64,000 nt of DNA from DASWJZ01 sp963739005 (GCA_963739005.1 CAVTYQ010000002.1:806001-870000), one strand, 5' to 3'. Shown: positions 34,362 to 46,781, numbered from the stretch's first letter. The notes: generated from the letters alone by a model not told the origin. Program-made: numbers and translations.

Positions 34362-34814
34362 CGTACTTATGATCTCAGCCCGCTTTATCGCTCCACCGTC
34401 GGTTTCGACCGCCTCTTCGGCCTGCTCGATTCCGTCACCAATGGTGAGGCGCAGCCCTATCCGCCCTACAACATCGAGCGGACCGGCGAGAACGCCTACC
34501 GGGTGACGATGGCCGTCGCCGGCTTCAGCGAGGGCGACCTCGACATCCAGGCGAAAGAGAACGTCCTGACGGTGAAGGGCGAGAAGAAGGAAGAGAAGGA
34601 GCAGACGAGCCGCGAGGTGCTTTACCGCGGCATCGCGTCCCGCGCCTTCGAGCGCCGCTTCCAGCTTGCCGACCACGTCGAAGTGACGGGCGCGAGCTTG
34701 TCCAACGGCCTGCTCCACATCGACCTCACGCGCGAGATTCCGGAGGCCATGAAGCCGCGCAAGATCGCAATCGGCGGCGTGAAGTCGAAGCAGATCGACG
34801 CCAAGGCCGCCTAA
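34359..34814 (+). CDS. Small heat-shock protein Hsp20/IbpA type
   Basis: 151 residues, an alpha-crystallin domain protein. It opens MRTYDLSPLYRSTVGFDRLF, typical of the rhizobial class A IbpA-like proteins, and has ENAYRVTMAVAGFSEGDLDI, TVKGEKK and GIASRAFERRFQLADHVEV within the domain. It is a cytoplasmic holdase that keeps unfolding proteins soluble. The ATG at 34359 is preferred over an upstream one because AAGGAGGA sits 6-7 bases before it, within the thermometer. Expression probably rises on heat through both RpoH and leader melting. Confidence 0.92.
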   Translation: MRTYDLSPLYRSTVGFDRLFGLLDSVTNGEAQPYPPYNIERTGENAYRVTMAVAGFSEGDLDIQAKENVLTVKGEKKEEKEQTSREVLYRGIASRAFERRFQLADHVEVTGASLSNGLLHIDLTREIPEAMKPRKIAIGGVKSKQIDAKAA

Positions 34815-34838
34815 TCCACGCGGTTGGCAGTAACATTC

Positions 34839-34866
34839 GCGCCCCGGGGATTTTCCGGGGCGCTTT
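34839..34866 (+). terminator. Terminator of hsp20
   Basis: GCGCCCCGG-GGATTTT-CCGGGGCGC (9-bp stem) followed by TTTCGCTT, 25 bases after the hsp20 stop. Stem and T-rich tail suit rho-independent termination of the rightward gene. Confidence 0.7.
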
Positions 34867-34884
34867 CGCTTCTGCGTGAATTCT

Positions 34885-35937
34885 CTAGGCGGCGAGCGCG
34901 GCGAGGAAGGCGTCGACGTCGTCGGGCTTCGTCGCGAAGGCCGTGACCAGCCGGAAGATCGCCTCGTCATCACCGAGCCCGATCGAGAGGCCCTGCGGCT
35001 CCGGCCATTCGTAGAAAGCGGCGCCGGCCTTCTTCAGCCGCTCCGCGTCCGCCTTGCGGAAGACGGCGAAAATCTCGTTCCCCTGCGTCGCCCATGCCTC
35101 ACCCGCGTTCGGCGCCGCTGCGAGGCCGGCCCGGAGCCGGTCGGCCATGGCGTTCGCATGGCGCGCGAGCCGGAGCCACAGCCCGTCGCGGAGATAGGCG
35201 TCGAACTGCGCCGCCACGAAGCGCGACTTCGAGAAGAGATGCCCAGCGCGCTTGCGGATGAACGGCATCTCCTTGGCAAGCGCCTTGTCAAAGAAGACGA
35301 GCGCTTCGGCGGCAATGCAGCCGTTCTTCGTCGCCCCAAACGAGAGGATGTCGACGCCGGCTTTCCACGTCATCTCCGCCGGCGAGACGCCGAGCTGCGC
35401 GAGCGCGTAGGCGAAACGCGCGCCATCCATATGGAGCGCCATGTCGCGCGATCTGGCGATCTCCGCGAGCGCAGCGACCTCGCCGGGCGTGTAGACCGTG
35501 CCGAGCTCCGTCTGCTGCGTGATCGTGACGGCGACAGGCTGTCCGGTCCTGACTTCGCCGGGCACGAAACGCTTCAGCGCCTTCGTCAGCGCCGCCGGGT
35601 CGATCTTGCCGAGCGGCCCTTCGACCGGAATGATGCGCGCGCCGTCGGCGAGGAATTCGACCCCGCCGATCTCATCCTCCACGACGTGGCTCTCATGATG
35701 CGCGAAGACGGCGCCGGCCGGCTTGCTGACGGCGGCGAGCGCGAGCGCGTTCGCCGCGCTGCCCGTGGCGACGAAGAAGACCGCGACCTCGCGCTCGAAG
35801 AATTCGGCGAAGCGCATCTCCGCGGCGCGATCCATCTCGCTTGCCCCGTAGGCGGCGCCGGAGCGCGCCGCCTCGCGGACGACCGCGTCGATCACCTCGG
35901 GCGTGGCGCCCGTCCAATTGTCGCTGGCGAATTGCAT
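34885..35937 (-). CDS. Low-specificity L-threonine aldolase
   Basis: 350 residues, the same family as the protein at 28841-29872. MQFASDNWTGATPEVIDAV opens it, LHMDGARFAYAL carries the PLP aspartate near residue 175 and SFGATKNGCIAAEALVFFD the PLP lysine near residue 210. It would cleave threonine-type 3-hydroxy-amino acids to glycine plus aldehyde. Compared with the ectoine-linked copy it is a divergent paralogue (shared motifs, different N-terminus). Single leftward gene converging on hsp20. Confidence 0.88.
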   Translation of the reverse strand: MQFASDNWTGATPEVIDAVVREAARSGAAYGASEMDRAAEMRFAEFFEREVAVFFVATGSAANALALAAVSKPAGAVFAHHESHVVEDEIGGVEFLADGARIIPVEGPLGKIDPAALTKALKRFVPGEVRTGQPVAVTITQQTELGTVYTPGEVAALAEIARSRDMALHMDGARFAYALAQLGVSPAEMTWKAGVDILSFGATKNGCIAAEALVFFDKALAKEMPFIRKRAGHLFSKSRFVAAQFDAYLRDGLWLRLARHANAMADRLRAGLAAAPNAGEAWATQGNEIFAVFRKADAERLKKAGAAFYEWPEPQGLSIGLGDDEAIFRLVTAFATKPDDVDAFLAALAA

Positions 35938-35982
35938 GGCGCTCTCATGCCGGCTTGTGGGAACAAGGGCAAGAGCGCCCGA

Positions 35983-36438
35983 TCAGCCTCTTGCCGAGCG
36001 GACGATCAGGCGGTCGAGCGAAAGGAAGCCCGGGCCAAGTGCGAGAAGCGCGCACGCCATCGCCGCCCAAGGGAGATGGTAGGTGAGCCAGCCATCCGGC
36101 ACGACGAACTCGATCACGACTGTCATCAGCAGAATCCCGAACGCCGCGAAGCGCGTGGCAAGCCCGAGCACGAGCAGGATCGGAAACACGATCTCGCCAA
36201 TCGCCGAGGCATAGGCTGCCACCGTCGGATACGGGAAAGCGTAGACAACGCCGAAGACGTGCAGCTTGAACTCGTGCGCGAAAAGGTAGGTTGCGCTCGA
36301 CGAGAGCGAGAAGCCGTCCCACTTGGTCAGCCCGGAGCGGAAGAAGGGAATCGCCAGTGCCGCTCTCAGGAGCGGCGGCGCCACGAAGTAGCCGAACCAA
36401 GCGAGCCAAGTGGCGATGGCCCGCACGAAGCGCGTCAC
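35983..36438 (-). CDS. DoxX-family membrane protein of the bufferin cluster
   Basis: 151 residues with four predicted membrane helices: YFVAPPLLRAALAIPFF near residue 17, FPYPTVAAYASAIGEIVFP, FAAFGILLMTVVIEFVVP, and WAAMACALLALGPGFLSL (each given in part). This is the DoxX fold often found as the fourth gene of BufABC operons. Its start overlaps the bufC stop by four bases, so it is co-translated. The role in the pathway is unknown; redox support for cysteine oxidation or membrane transport have been proposed for the family. Confidence 0.82.
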   Translation of the reverse strand: MTRFVRAIATWLAWFGYFVAPPLLRAALAIPFFRSGLTKWDGFSLSSSATYLFAHEFKLHVFGVVYAFPYPTVAAYASAIGEIVFPILLVLGLATRFAAFGILLMTVVIEFVVPDGWLTYHLPWAAMACALLALGPGFLSLDRLIVRSARG

Positions 36439-37220
36439 GCCGCCGCTCCGGCGGCACCGATCTCGAAACCGCTCAACGCGCCGGCCGAGATCAATCCCGC
36501 GAGGCTGGCGGAGAGATCGAAGGTCTCTGCGGCGGCGAGCCCGGCATTCGCCGCCTCGCCGAGCGGCGCGCCTTCACCAAGCATTCGAATGAACGCCGCG
36601 CCGCCGGGCGGAACGAAGCGCACGTCGACCTGTGACGCCGGTCTGACGATCAATGTATCCTCACCGCCGGCGTCGAGATCGACAGGCGCCGGCACGCCGC
36701 CGTCGACGTTCATGCGCCAGATCGTGAGCGCCGGATAACGCGACGACACGATGCGAAGCGAAGGATGCAGCTTGAGCCGGAGGTCGGCAAGCCGGTCCTG
36801 CGGGACCGCAGCGAGCGCCGCGGCCGAAAGCGGCGCGGCCTCCGGCGCGTGGAAAGCCTCCTTCCACGCGTTCTCGATTCGCGCCACGTCCGCGAGATAG
36901 GGAAGCGCCTCAGCCGGGGGAAAGCGCGCGATGAAATCCGGAAACCCGCTGCCATATTCGAGCAGCATCGGCGAGCGCGGCGGATCGGCGACGACATAAG
37001 CGCGCGCCATCGACAGGAAGAACGCCTCGCCGACGATCCGGCAGACCGCCGGAAACGTGATCTTCATCGATTCCGACAGGCCGACGATGACGTTGTTGCG
37101 GTAGACGGCGAAGCGGCGCGCGCTTGGGCGCCCGTCCGGACCGACGAGGCCGGCGGGGACCGGCGCCGCGGCGTCGAGGACCGCTGCGGCGAAACCGGCC
37201 TGCCGCTCAGCCAGCGGCAC
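36435..37220 (-). CDS. bufC: DUF2063 bufferin partner protein BufC
   Basis: 261 residues of DUF2063 (HvfC/BufC). The N-terminal region has RFAVYRNNVIVGLSESMKITFPAV near residue 37 (given in part) and GEAFFLSMARAYV, the helical N-domain that binds and delivers the precursor to the DUF692 enzyme. The start is a GTG overlapping the bufB stop by 14 bases, so the two are tightly coupled, as expected for partners that act as a complex in maturing bufferin precursors. Confidence 0.85.
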   Translation of the reverse strand: MPLAERQAGFAAAVLDAAAPVPAGLVGPDGRPSARRFAVYRNNVIVGLSESMKITFPAVCRIVGEAFFLSMARAYVVADPPRSPMLLEYGSGFPDFIARFPPAEALPYLADVARIENAWKEAFHAPEAAPLSAAALAAVPQDRLADLRLKLHPSLRIVSSRYPALTIWRMNVDGGVPAPVDLDAGGEDTLIVRPASQVDVRFVPPGGAAFIRMLGEGAPLGEAANAGLAAAETFDLSASLAGLISAGALSGFEIGAAGAAA

Positions 37221-38073
37221 GCCGCCGCTCCTGGGCCTCCGCGCCGAAAAGAATCGCCTCGGCGCGCTCCGCCTCCGTCTTCAACACCGGCCAGGCCGGC
37301 ACGTCGGAATCCCATTCGATCAGCGTCGGCAGCGCGCCCGTGCGTCCGATCGTGTGCTCGAAGAGCTTCCAGATGATGTCGGCGACCTCGCGGTCGTGCG
37401 TGTCGATCAGGAGCGGCCGTCCCGCCTCGTCGGTCTCCGGCGCATGGCCGCCAAGATGGATTTCCCGCACGCGGTCGAGCGGATAGGCGTCGATATAGGC
37501 GACCGGATCCCATTCCTGATTGGTCGAGGCGACATGCACGTTGTTGACGTCGAGCAGAAGACCGCAGCCGGTCCGCCGCGCCACCTCGGCGATGAAATCG
37601 ATCTCCGAATAGGTGCTCTCGGAGAAAGCGAGATAGGTCGACGGATTTTCGAGCAGCATCTGCCGGCCGACGACCTCCTGCACCTCGTCGATATGCTCCG
37701 CGACGCGCTGAAGTGTCTCTTCGGTGTAGGGAACCGGCAGGAGGTCGTTCAGGTAGGTCGCGTCGTGCGTCGACCAGGCGAGATGCTCGGAGAAGAGGCC
37801 CGGCTCGTAGCGCTCGTTCAGCTGCTTCAGCCGGTTGAGGTGGTCGCGGTCGAGCGGACGGTCGGCCCCGATCGACAGTCCGACGCCGTGGAGCGACAGC
37901 GGATAGCGCTCGCGGATCGCGGTCAGATAGCGATGCGGCGGGCCGCCGGCGCCCATGTAGTTCTCCGCATGCACCTCGAAGAAGCCGATATCGGGAGCGC
38001 CCTCAAGGATGTCGCGGTAGTGCTTCGGCTTGAGCCCCACGCCCGCGCGCGGCGGGATCGGCGTCTCGGCCAT
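37207..38073 (-). CDS. bufB: DUF692 MNIO enzyme BufB, bufferin maturase
   Basis: 288 residues, TIM-barrel multinuclear nonheme iron oxidative enzyme (MbnB/TglH/BufB superfamily). Iron-ligand motifs are present: FFEVHAENYM (residues 31-40), LSLHGVGL (His62), FSEHLAWS, LLENPSTYL, LDVNNVHV with Asp-Asn-Asn-x-His, IHLGGHAP and DTHDREV, ending with IEWDSDVP. Family members oxidise cysteines, in bufferins to thiooxazoles. The ATG has GAGGAGAG upstream. Its partners are BufC and two four-cysteine precursors encoded just before it. Confidence 0.9.
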   Translation of the reverse strand: MAETPIPPRAGVGLKPKHYRDILEGAPDIGFFEVHAENYMGAGGPPHRYLTAIRERYPLSLHGVGLSIGADRPLDRDHLNRLKQLNERYEPGLFSEHLAWSTHDATYLNDLLPVPYTEETLQRVAEHIDEVQEVVGRQMLLENPSTYLAFSESTYSEIDFIAEVARRTGCGLLLDVNNVHVASTNQEWDPVAYIDAYPLDRVREIHLGGHAPETDEAGRPLLIDTHDREVADIIWKLFEHTIGRTGALPTLIEWDSDVPAWPVLKTEAERAEAILFGAEAQERRRAAG

Positions 38074-38098
38074 CGTCTCTCTCCTCTTCAGGCGAGAA

Positions 38099-38452
38099 TC
38101 ACGCGTAGGGCTTGAAGCCCTCGACCGGCTTCAAGACGTCGAGCGGCGCGCCCGCGGGAAGATCGCGCGCCAAGCCCTTATACGCGTCGTTTGGAAACGC
38201 CGCACCCGTGCGGCCGCCAGGAAGCTGCATCGTCTCACACGTTCCCGCGGGCACAAGCTTCCAGGCATTTCCCTGGTAGTCGATGGTCGCCGTCCCGGCG
38301 CACGTCGTGCCGGGTCCGGCCGCGCAGTCGTTCTTGCCGGCGAGCGCGACGCCGTAGCATTTCACCTGGTCCTCTGCGGCGGCAGGCGTCTCGATAGCGC
38401 CGAGCGCGGTCGCCAGGGCGACCATGATGAGCGCGTTCGTCGTGTTCTTCAC
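38099..38452 (-). CDS. bufA: Bufferin precursor BufA, with C-terminal extension
   Basis: 117 residues of DUF2282. A signal peptide covers about the first 26 residues, and the core is KCYGVALAGKNDC-x7-C, with a fourth Cys in PAGTC: Cys32, 43, 51 and 72. In bufferins these cysteines are partly converted by BufB/BufC to copper-binding groups, and the peptide acts in the periplasm. After the last Cys there is an unusual 45-residue tail (AFPNDAYKGLARDLPAGAP and LDVLKPVEGFKPYA) that the neighbouring precursor lacks. Start is GTG with GAGG upstream. Copper binding is known for the family and inferred here. Confidence 0.85.
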   Translation of the reverse strand: MKNTTNALIMVALATALGAIETPAAAEDQVKCYGVALAGKNDCAAGPGTTCAGTATIDYQGNAWKLVPAGTCETMQLPGGRTGAAFPNDAYKGLARDLPAGAPLDVLKPVEGFKPYA

Positions 38453-38477
38453 GTGCCTCGCTCCCCTTGTCCGATGA

Positions 38478-38499
38478 GCGGCCGACCGAGGCCGGCCGC
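38478..38499 (-). promoter_or_regulatory. Hairpin between the two bufferin precursor genes
   Basis: GCGGCCG-ACCGAGGC-CGGCCGC is a 7-bp stem with an 8-base loop between the first precursor's stop (38522) and the second precursor's start (38452). With no T-run it is likely an RNA-stabilising or ratio-setting hairpin. Confidence 0.45.
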
Positions 38500-38521
38500 G
38501 CGCTCAATCAGAGCCTTAAGA

Positions 38522-38803
38522 TCAGCTGCTCGTCGGCTTCAAGCTGCCGTGCTTGCCGCCCGGCGCCATCATGCTCGTGCAGGTGCCCTTCGCAACCAGC
38601 TTGAACGACTGGCCGTCATAGTCGACGGTCGACAGGCCCGAGCAGTCGTGCGCGCCGGCCTTGCAGTCGTTCTGGCCGGCCTTGGCGATCCCGTAGCACA
38701 TCTCGGTCTCCTGCGCGGAAGCCGCGGCGCTGTAGGCGAGGCTTCCAAGCGCAGTCGCCATTGCGCCGGCGAGCGCCACGGCAGTGAATTCACGTGCTGT
38801 CAT
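38522..38803 (-). CDS. Short bufferin-like precursor BufA, first in cluster
   Basis: 93 residues of DUF2282. A signal peptide ends near ASA (residue 30). The core MCYGIAKAGQNDC, then HDC, then AKGTC, places Cys36, 47, 54 and 75 with nearly the same spacing as in the second precursor. The tail after the fourth Cys is only 18 residues. Two ATGs stand together; the downstream one at 38803 has GGAGG six bases before it, the upstream one only three, so 38803 is preferred. It is the first gene of the leftward bufferin operon. A second peptide of different length suggests a two-bufferin system. Confidence 0.82.
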   Translation of the reverse strand: MTAREFTAVALAGAMATALGSLAYSAAASAQETEMCYGIAKAGQNDCKAGAHDCSGLSTVDYDGQSFKLVAKGTCTSMMAPGGKHGSLKPTSS

Positions 38804-39293
38804 CATTAACCTCCATAGGGCGGGGCGTTCCGTGTCCCCAACGCTGGCCGATGGTGCAGCACGCGATCAAACAACGGAAATTACGTGTGCGCGAAAGCTG
38901 CGCCGCAACGTCTCAACCCAATGTGACCCGTACGGATCGATGGTTGATCAAGTCGTGAGCGGCAAGAACCCACCCGCCGGCAATATGGGGGGCGACGGGA
39001 GCCAGGCGGGTGGGCCCATTGGGCCGGGTGCCAAGGCAATCCGGCTTGGCTCTCGATATGGGCTGCGTCGCCGCGCAAAGGAAATCAAAGCCTGGTGAAC
39101 CCCTGCGTGCATCCGCGGCGGCCTCGCAAGCGGGCGAATGGCGTGATGGACACTCCGCGGCCACGGCTTTAGATTGCAGAGGTCGACCTCTGGCGTGACG
39201 TCTTCCTCCGTCGGCTCGATCGGTCCGGAAGCTGTTTCCTCAGATTTCGTCCCCGGGACTTCCGGGCAGTCTCAGCTTTGCCTGGGGGACAAG
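38804..39293. other. Gene-free region with bufferin promoter and a palindrome
   Basis: 490 bases between the bufferin cluster and the cold-shock gene. The leftward bufferin promoter must lie at its left side; I find no clear match to a sigma-F type promoter, the regulator of Caulobacter bufferins. At 39177-39192 CAGAGGTCGACCTCTG is a perfect 16-base palindrome with no loop, about 100 bases before the cold-shock start, a good shape for a dimer-binding site or for the base of the long cold-shock leader. Open frames here look like shadows. Confidence 0.5.
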
Positions 39294-39512
39294 ATGCCGA
39301 TCGGAACGGTGAAGTGGTTCAACATCCGCAAGGGATACGGATTCATTGCCCCCGATGAGGGCGGCAAGGATGTGTTCGTGCATATCAGCGCCGTCGAGCG
39401 CGCCGGCATGAGCGGACTACGCGAGGGCCAGAAAGTCTCGTTCGAGGAGCAGACGGACGAGCGGAGCGGAAAGAAGTCCGCCGGAAACCTGAAGTCGATC
39501 GGCGGCGGATAA
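39294..39512 (+). CDS. Cold-shock protein CspA family
   Basis: 72 residues, a single cold-shock domain. MPIGTVKWFN is the standard opening, KGYGFI the RNP1 motif (residues about 13-18) and VFVHIS the RNP2 motif (about 29-34). It binds single-stranded nucleic acid and melts RNA structure. A CTGGGGGACA stretch precedes the ATG. A leader of roughly 100 bases containing a perfect palindrome is typical of this gene family. Confidence 0.92.
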   Translation: MPIGTVKWFNIRKGYGFIAPDEGGKDVFVHISAVERAGMSGLREGQKVSFEEQTDERSGKKSAGNLKSIGGG

Positions 39513-39601
39513 TCTTCGCCGTTTTCCCCGCGCGTTCGACCGATCCGTCGCCTTCGCTCATCGTCGGGGCTTGCCGCCGCAACAGAAATTTGCCATGGTC
39601 A

Positions 39602-39626
39602 AATGGGACAGGGATGCTGTCCCATT
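39602..39626. promoter_or_regulatory. Perfect 10-bp hairpin upstream of gltB
   Basis: AATGGGACAG-GGATG-CTGTCCCATT, a perfect 10-bp stem with a 5-base loop, in the 336-base gap (39513-39848) before gltB. It lies about 90 bases after the csp stop and 222 bases before gltB. It may end the cold-shock transcript or be a regulatory site of gltB. Apart from this I see only shadows in the gap; the gltB start at 39849 has GGGAGCG upstream. Confidence 0.5.
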
Positions 39627-39848
39627 AACCGGCTTTGGCCACGCCGACCGCGTGCGTTCGACGGGCGTCGTGGCAAGACGCGGCGGCAAAGGGTGGCATG
39701 CCGGTTGCAAGGTGGCAGAATAGCCATCAACCGAACCAACTTTGACGTCAGTCTGGGTTGTCGCGTTGCACGGGGTCACGCGTGCAGCCGACGGGGCAGT
39801 GCCCCCCGATGAAGCGGAGCGGAACTCTGCTTCGAAGGCGAGGGAGCG

Positions 39849-44585
<4,737 letters not shown>

Positions 44586-44587
44586 CG

Positions 44588-44629
44588 TTGAAACTTTGGT
44601 GTTAGTGTCATATCTTCTGTGATATGACA
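44588..44629 (+). promoter_or_regulatory. vapBC promoter overlapping a perfect palindrome
   Basis: TTGAAA at 44588-44593 and TATCTT at 44611-44616, 17 bases apart, form a near-consensus -35/-10 pair starting two bases after the gltB stop. TGTCATATC (44606-44614) and GATATGACA (44621-44629) are a perfect 9-bp inverted repeat with a 6-base spacer overlapping the -10 and the likely start point. This is the arrangement of an autorepressed toxin-antitoxin promoter. Seen directly as sequence; binding is inferred. Confidence 0.7.
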
Positions 44630-44641
44630 TGGAGCTTTCCC

Positions 44642-44908
44642 ATGCGGAGTCCAGCTGGACAGCGGGTCAGAGTGTTCAAGAACGGGCGCAGCCGAGCGGT
44701 GCGAATCCCGAAAGAGTACGATTTCGACGCGGACGAGGTGATCTTCAGGAAAGAGAGCGGCGGGAGGCTCTCGCTCGAGCCTCTACCGCGGGCAAGATCG
44801 CCGAAGGAGCTGGTCGAGTGGCTGAAGTCCCAGCGACCGCTGGAAGAGAACCTCGGCGAGATCGAGGATTTCCCGCCGGAGCCGGTGGACCTCGATCTTC
44901 CCGGATGA
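44642..44908 (+). CDS. vapB: VapB-type antitoxin
   Basis: 88 residues, an AbrB/SpoVT-like swapped-hairpin fold: VRVFKNGRSRAVRIPKEYDFDADEV (in part) is the DNA-binding strand-loop, and the acidic C-terminus (LEENLGEIEDFPPEPVDLDLPG, in part) is the toxin-masking tail. The ATG at 44642 is preferred because GGAG lies seven bases before it and the promoter start point lies about 20 bases upstream; an in-frame ATG at 44624 would be almost leaderless. Its stop overlaps the vapC start by four bases. Confidence 0.85.
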   Translation: MRSPAGQRVRVFKNGRSRAVRIPKEYDFDADEVIFRKESGGRLSLEPLPRARSPKELVEWLKSQRPLEENLGEIEDFPPEPVDLDLPG

Positions 44909-45306
44909 AGTACCTGCTCGACACAAACGTCATTTCGAATCTGATCAGGTTCCCGGACGGGAAAGCGGCAAGGCGCGTCGCCGGACTGAAGAGCGGTGAG
45001 CTTGGCACAAGCATCATCGTCAGTGCAGAGCTGAAGTTCGGTTACGTAAGAAAGTCGTCGAAGCGGCTGGAGCGACTGGTGGAGGGGTCGCTTGCAAGTT
45101 TTGAGGTCGCTGCGTGGGATGCTCCGGCCGATCTATCCTACGCCCGGCTGCGGTCGCATCTTGAGAGCAAGGGGAAGACGATCGGCCAGAACGATATGTT
45201 GATCGCCGCGCACGCAATCGCGCTCGGTGCCGTGCTGGTGACGGACAACGAAACCGAATTCTCCCGAGTGCCGGGACTGAAGATCGAGAACTGGCTGCGG
45301 CGCTAG
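44905..45306 (+). CDS. vapC: VapC-type PIN-domain toxin
   Basis: 133 residues, PIN-domain ribonuclease. Acidic metal ligands are in place: Asp6 in MKYLLDTNVIS, Glu in SAELKFG near residue 46, Asp in IGQNDMLIAAHA near residue 98 and DNETEFSRV near residue 116. VapC toxins cleave initiator or other tRNAs, or rRNA; the target is not readable from sequence. It is translationally coupled to vapB and ends 22 bases before gltD. No neighbour suggests a plasmid or phage origin. Confidence 0.88.
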   Translation: MKYLLDTNVISNLIRFPDGKAARRVAGLKSGELGTSIIVSAELKFGYVRKSSKRLERLVEGSLASFEVAAWDAPADLSYARLRSHLESKGKTIGQNDMLIAAHAIALGAVLVTDNETEFSRVPGLKIENWLRR

Positions 45307-45328
45307 GTGTGCAGGGGAACGGGGCTAG

Positions 45329-46747
45329 ATGGGTAAGGTAACGGGCTTCCTGGAGATCGACCGCAGCGACCGGCGCTATGAGCCGGCCGGCGACCGCGTG
45401 CGCCATTTCCGCGAGTTCATGATCCCGCTCGGCGAGGAGGGCACGAAGAAGCAGGCGGCGCGCTGCATGGATTGCGGCATCCCGTTCTGTCACACAGGCT
45501 GCCCGGTCAACAACCAGATCCCCGACTGGAACGACCTCGTCTACAACGGCGACTGGAAGGGCGCGCTGCAGAATCTCCACACCACCAACAACTTCCCGGA
45601 GGTGACCGGCCGCGTCTGCCCGGCGCCCTGCGAAGCGTCGTGCACGCTGAACCTGATCGAGCAGCCGGTGACGATCAAGACGATCGAGGCGGCAATCGCC
45701 GATCGCGGTTTTCAGGAAGGCTGGGTCGCGCCGGAAATCCCCGCCATGAAGACCGGAAAGCGCGTGGCCGTGATCGGCTCGGGACCGGCGGGAATGGCCT
45801 GTGCGCAGCAGCTCGCGCGCGCCGGACACGACGTGCATCTCTACGAGAAGAACGCCAAGGCCGGCGGGCTTCTCCGCTACGGCATTCCCGACTTCAAGAT
45901 GGAAAAGGCGATCATCGACCGCCGCGTCAAGCAGATGGAGGCGGAAGGCGTCACCTTCCACTACGGCGTCCATGTCGGCGTGACGCTGAAGGCAAAGACG
46001 CTGCTCGACGAGCACGACGCGGTCGTCCTGACCGGCGGCGCCGAGAAGGGCCGCGACCTGCTGATCGAAGGCCGCGATCTGCGCGGCGTCCACTTCGCCA
46101 TGGACTACCTGCCGCAGCAGAACCGCCGCGTCTCCGGCGAGAAGCAGAACGGCGTCGAGCCGATCCTCGCCGACAGCAAATACGTCATCGTCATCGGCGG
46201 CGGCGACACCGGCTCCGACTGCATCGGCACCGCCTTCCGCCAGGGCGCCGTCACCGTCACGCAGCTTGAGATCATGCCGCAGCCGCCGGCGAAGGAGGAT
46301 AAGCTCCTGACCTGGCCGAACTGGCCGCTGAAGCTCCGGACTTCCTCCAGCCAGGAGGAAGGCGCGCAGCGCGAGTTCGCCGTGGTGACGACCCGCTTCT
46401 CCGGCCGCGACGGGCGCCTGAAGTGGTTGCACTGCGCCCGCGCCGATAGCTCTTTCAAGCCGATCCCCGGCAGCGAGTTCGAGCTCAAGGCCGACCTCGT
46501 GCTCCTCGCCATGGGCTTCGTCTCGCCAGTGCACGAGGGCATGATCCAGGAACTCGGCCTCGATCTCGACCCGCGCGGCAACGTCAAGGCGACGATGGAC
46601 GACTACCGGACCTCGAACCCGAAGGTGTTTTCCGCCGGCGACATGCGCCGCGGCCAGTCGCTCGTCGTCTGGGCGATCCGCGAAGGCCGCCAGGCCGCCC
46701 ACGCCGTCGACAAATATCTGATGGGTGCCACGACGCTGCCGCGCTAG
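45329..46747 (+). CDS. gltD: Glutamate synthase small subunit
   Basis: 472 residues. Cysteine groups CMDCGIPFCHTGCP near residue 48 and CPAPCEASC near residue 95 bind the [4Fe-4S] clusters, IGSGPAGMACAQQLA is the FAD motif near residue 150, and VIGGGDTGSDC the NADPH motif near residue 290. It supplies electrons to GltB. The ATG is 22 bases after the vapC stop, in the same direction, so vapC-gltD readthrough from the toxin promoter is possible. gltB and gltD adjacency, usual in relatives, is broken here by vapBC. Confidence 0.95.
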   Translation: MGKVTGFLEIDRSDRRYEPAGDRVRHFREFMIPLGEEGTKKQAARCMDCGIPFCHTGCPVNNQIPDWNDLVYNGDWKGALQNLHTTNNFPEVTGRVCPAPCEASCTLNLIEQPVTIKTIEAAIADRGFQEGWVAPEIPAMKTGKRVAVIGSGPAGMACAQQLARAGHDVHLYEKNAKAGGLLRYGIPDFKMEKAIIDRRVKQMEAEGVTFHYGVHVGVTLKAKTLLDEHDAVVLTGGAEKGRDLLIEGRDLRGVHFAMDYLPQQNRRVSGEKQNGVEPILADSKYVIVIGGGDTGSDCIGTAFRQGAVTVTQLEIMPQPPAKEDKLLTWPNWPLKLRTSSSQEEGAQREFAVVTTRFSGRDGRLKWLHCARADSSFKPIPGSEFELKADLVLLAMGFVSPVHEGMIQELGLDLDPRGNVKATMDDYRTSNPKVFSAGDMRRGQSLVVWAIREGRQAAHAVDKYLMGATTLPR

Positions 46748-46752
46748 GCGAG

Positions 46753-46781
46753 GCGCTACTGCGTTGGTCGCCGCCAGTAGC
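46753..46781 (+). terminator. Hairpin after gltD
   Basis: CGCTACTG and CAGTAGCG pair over 8 bp around a 13-base loop, starting six bases after the gltD stop. No T-run follows, so termination is not certain, but its place suggests a transcript 3' end. Confidence 0.4.

Noticed and set aside
34876..36738. 620-residue plus-strand frame through the threonine aldolase and DoxX genes
   Set aside because: Antisense to two clear genes and rich in Arg/Glu without domains.
38804..39293. Sigma-F type ECF promoter for the bufferins
   Set aside because: I looked for the Caulobacter-like -35/-10 pattern on the minus strand and found no convincing match at a sensible spacing.
45020..46702. 560-residue open frame antisense to vapC and gltD
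   Set aside because: Covered by well-supported genes on the other strand and carries no family features.
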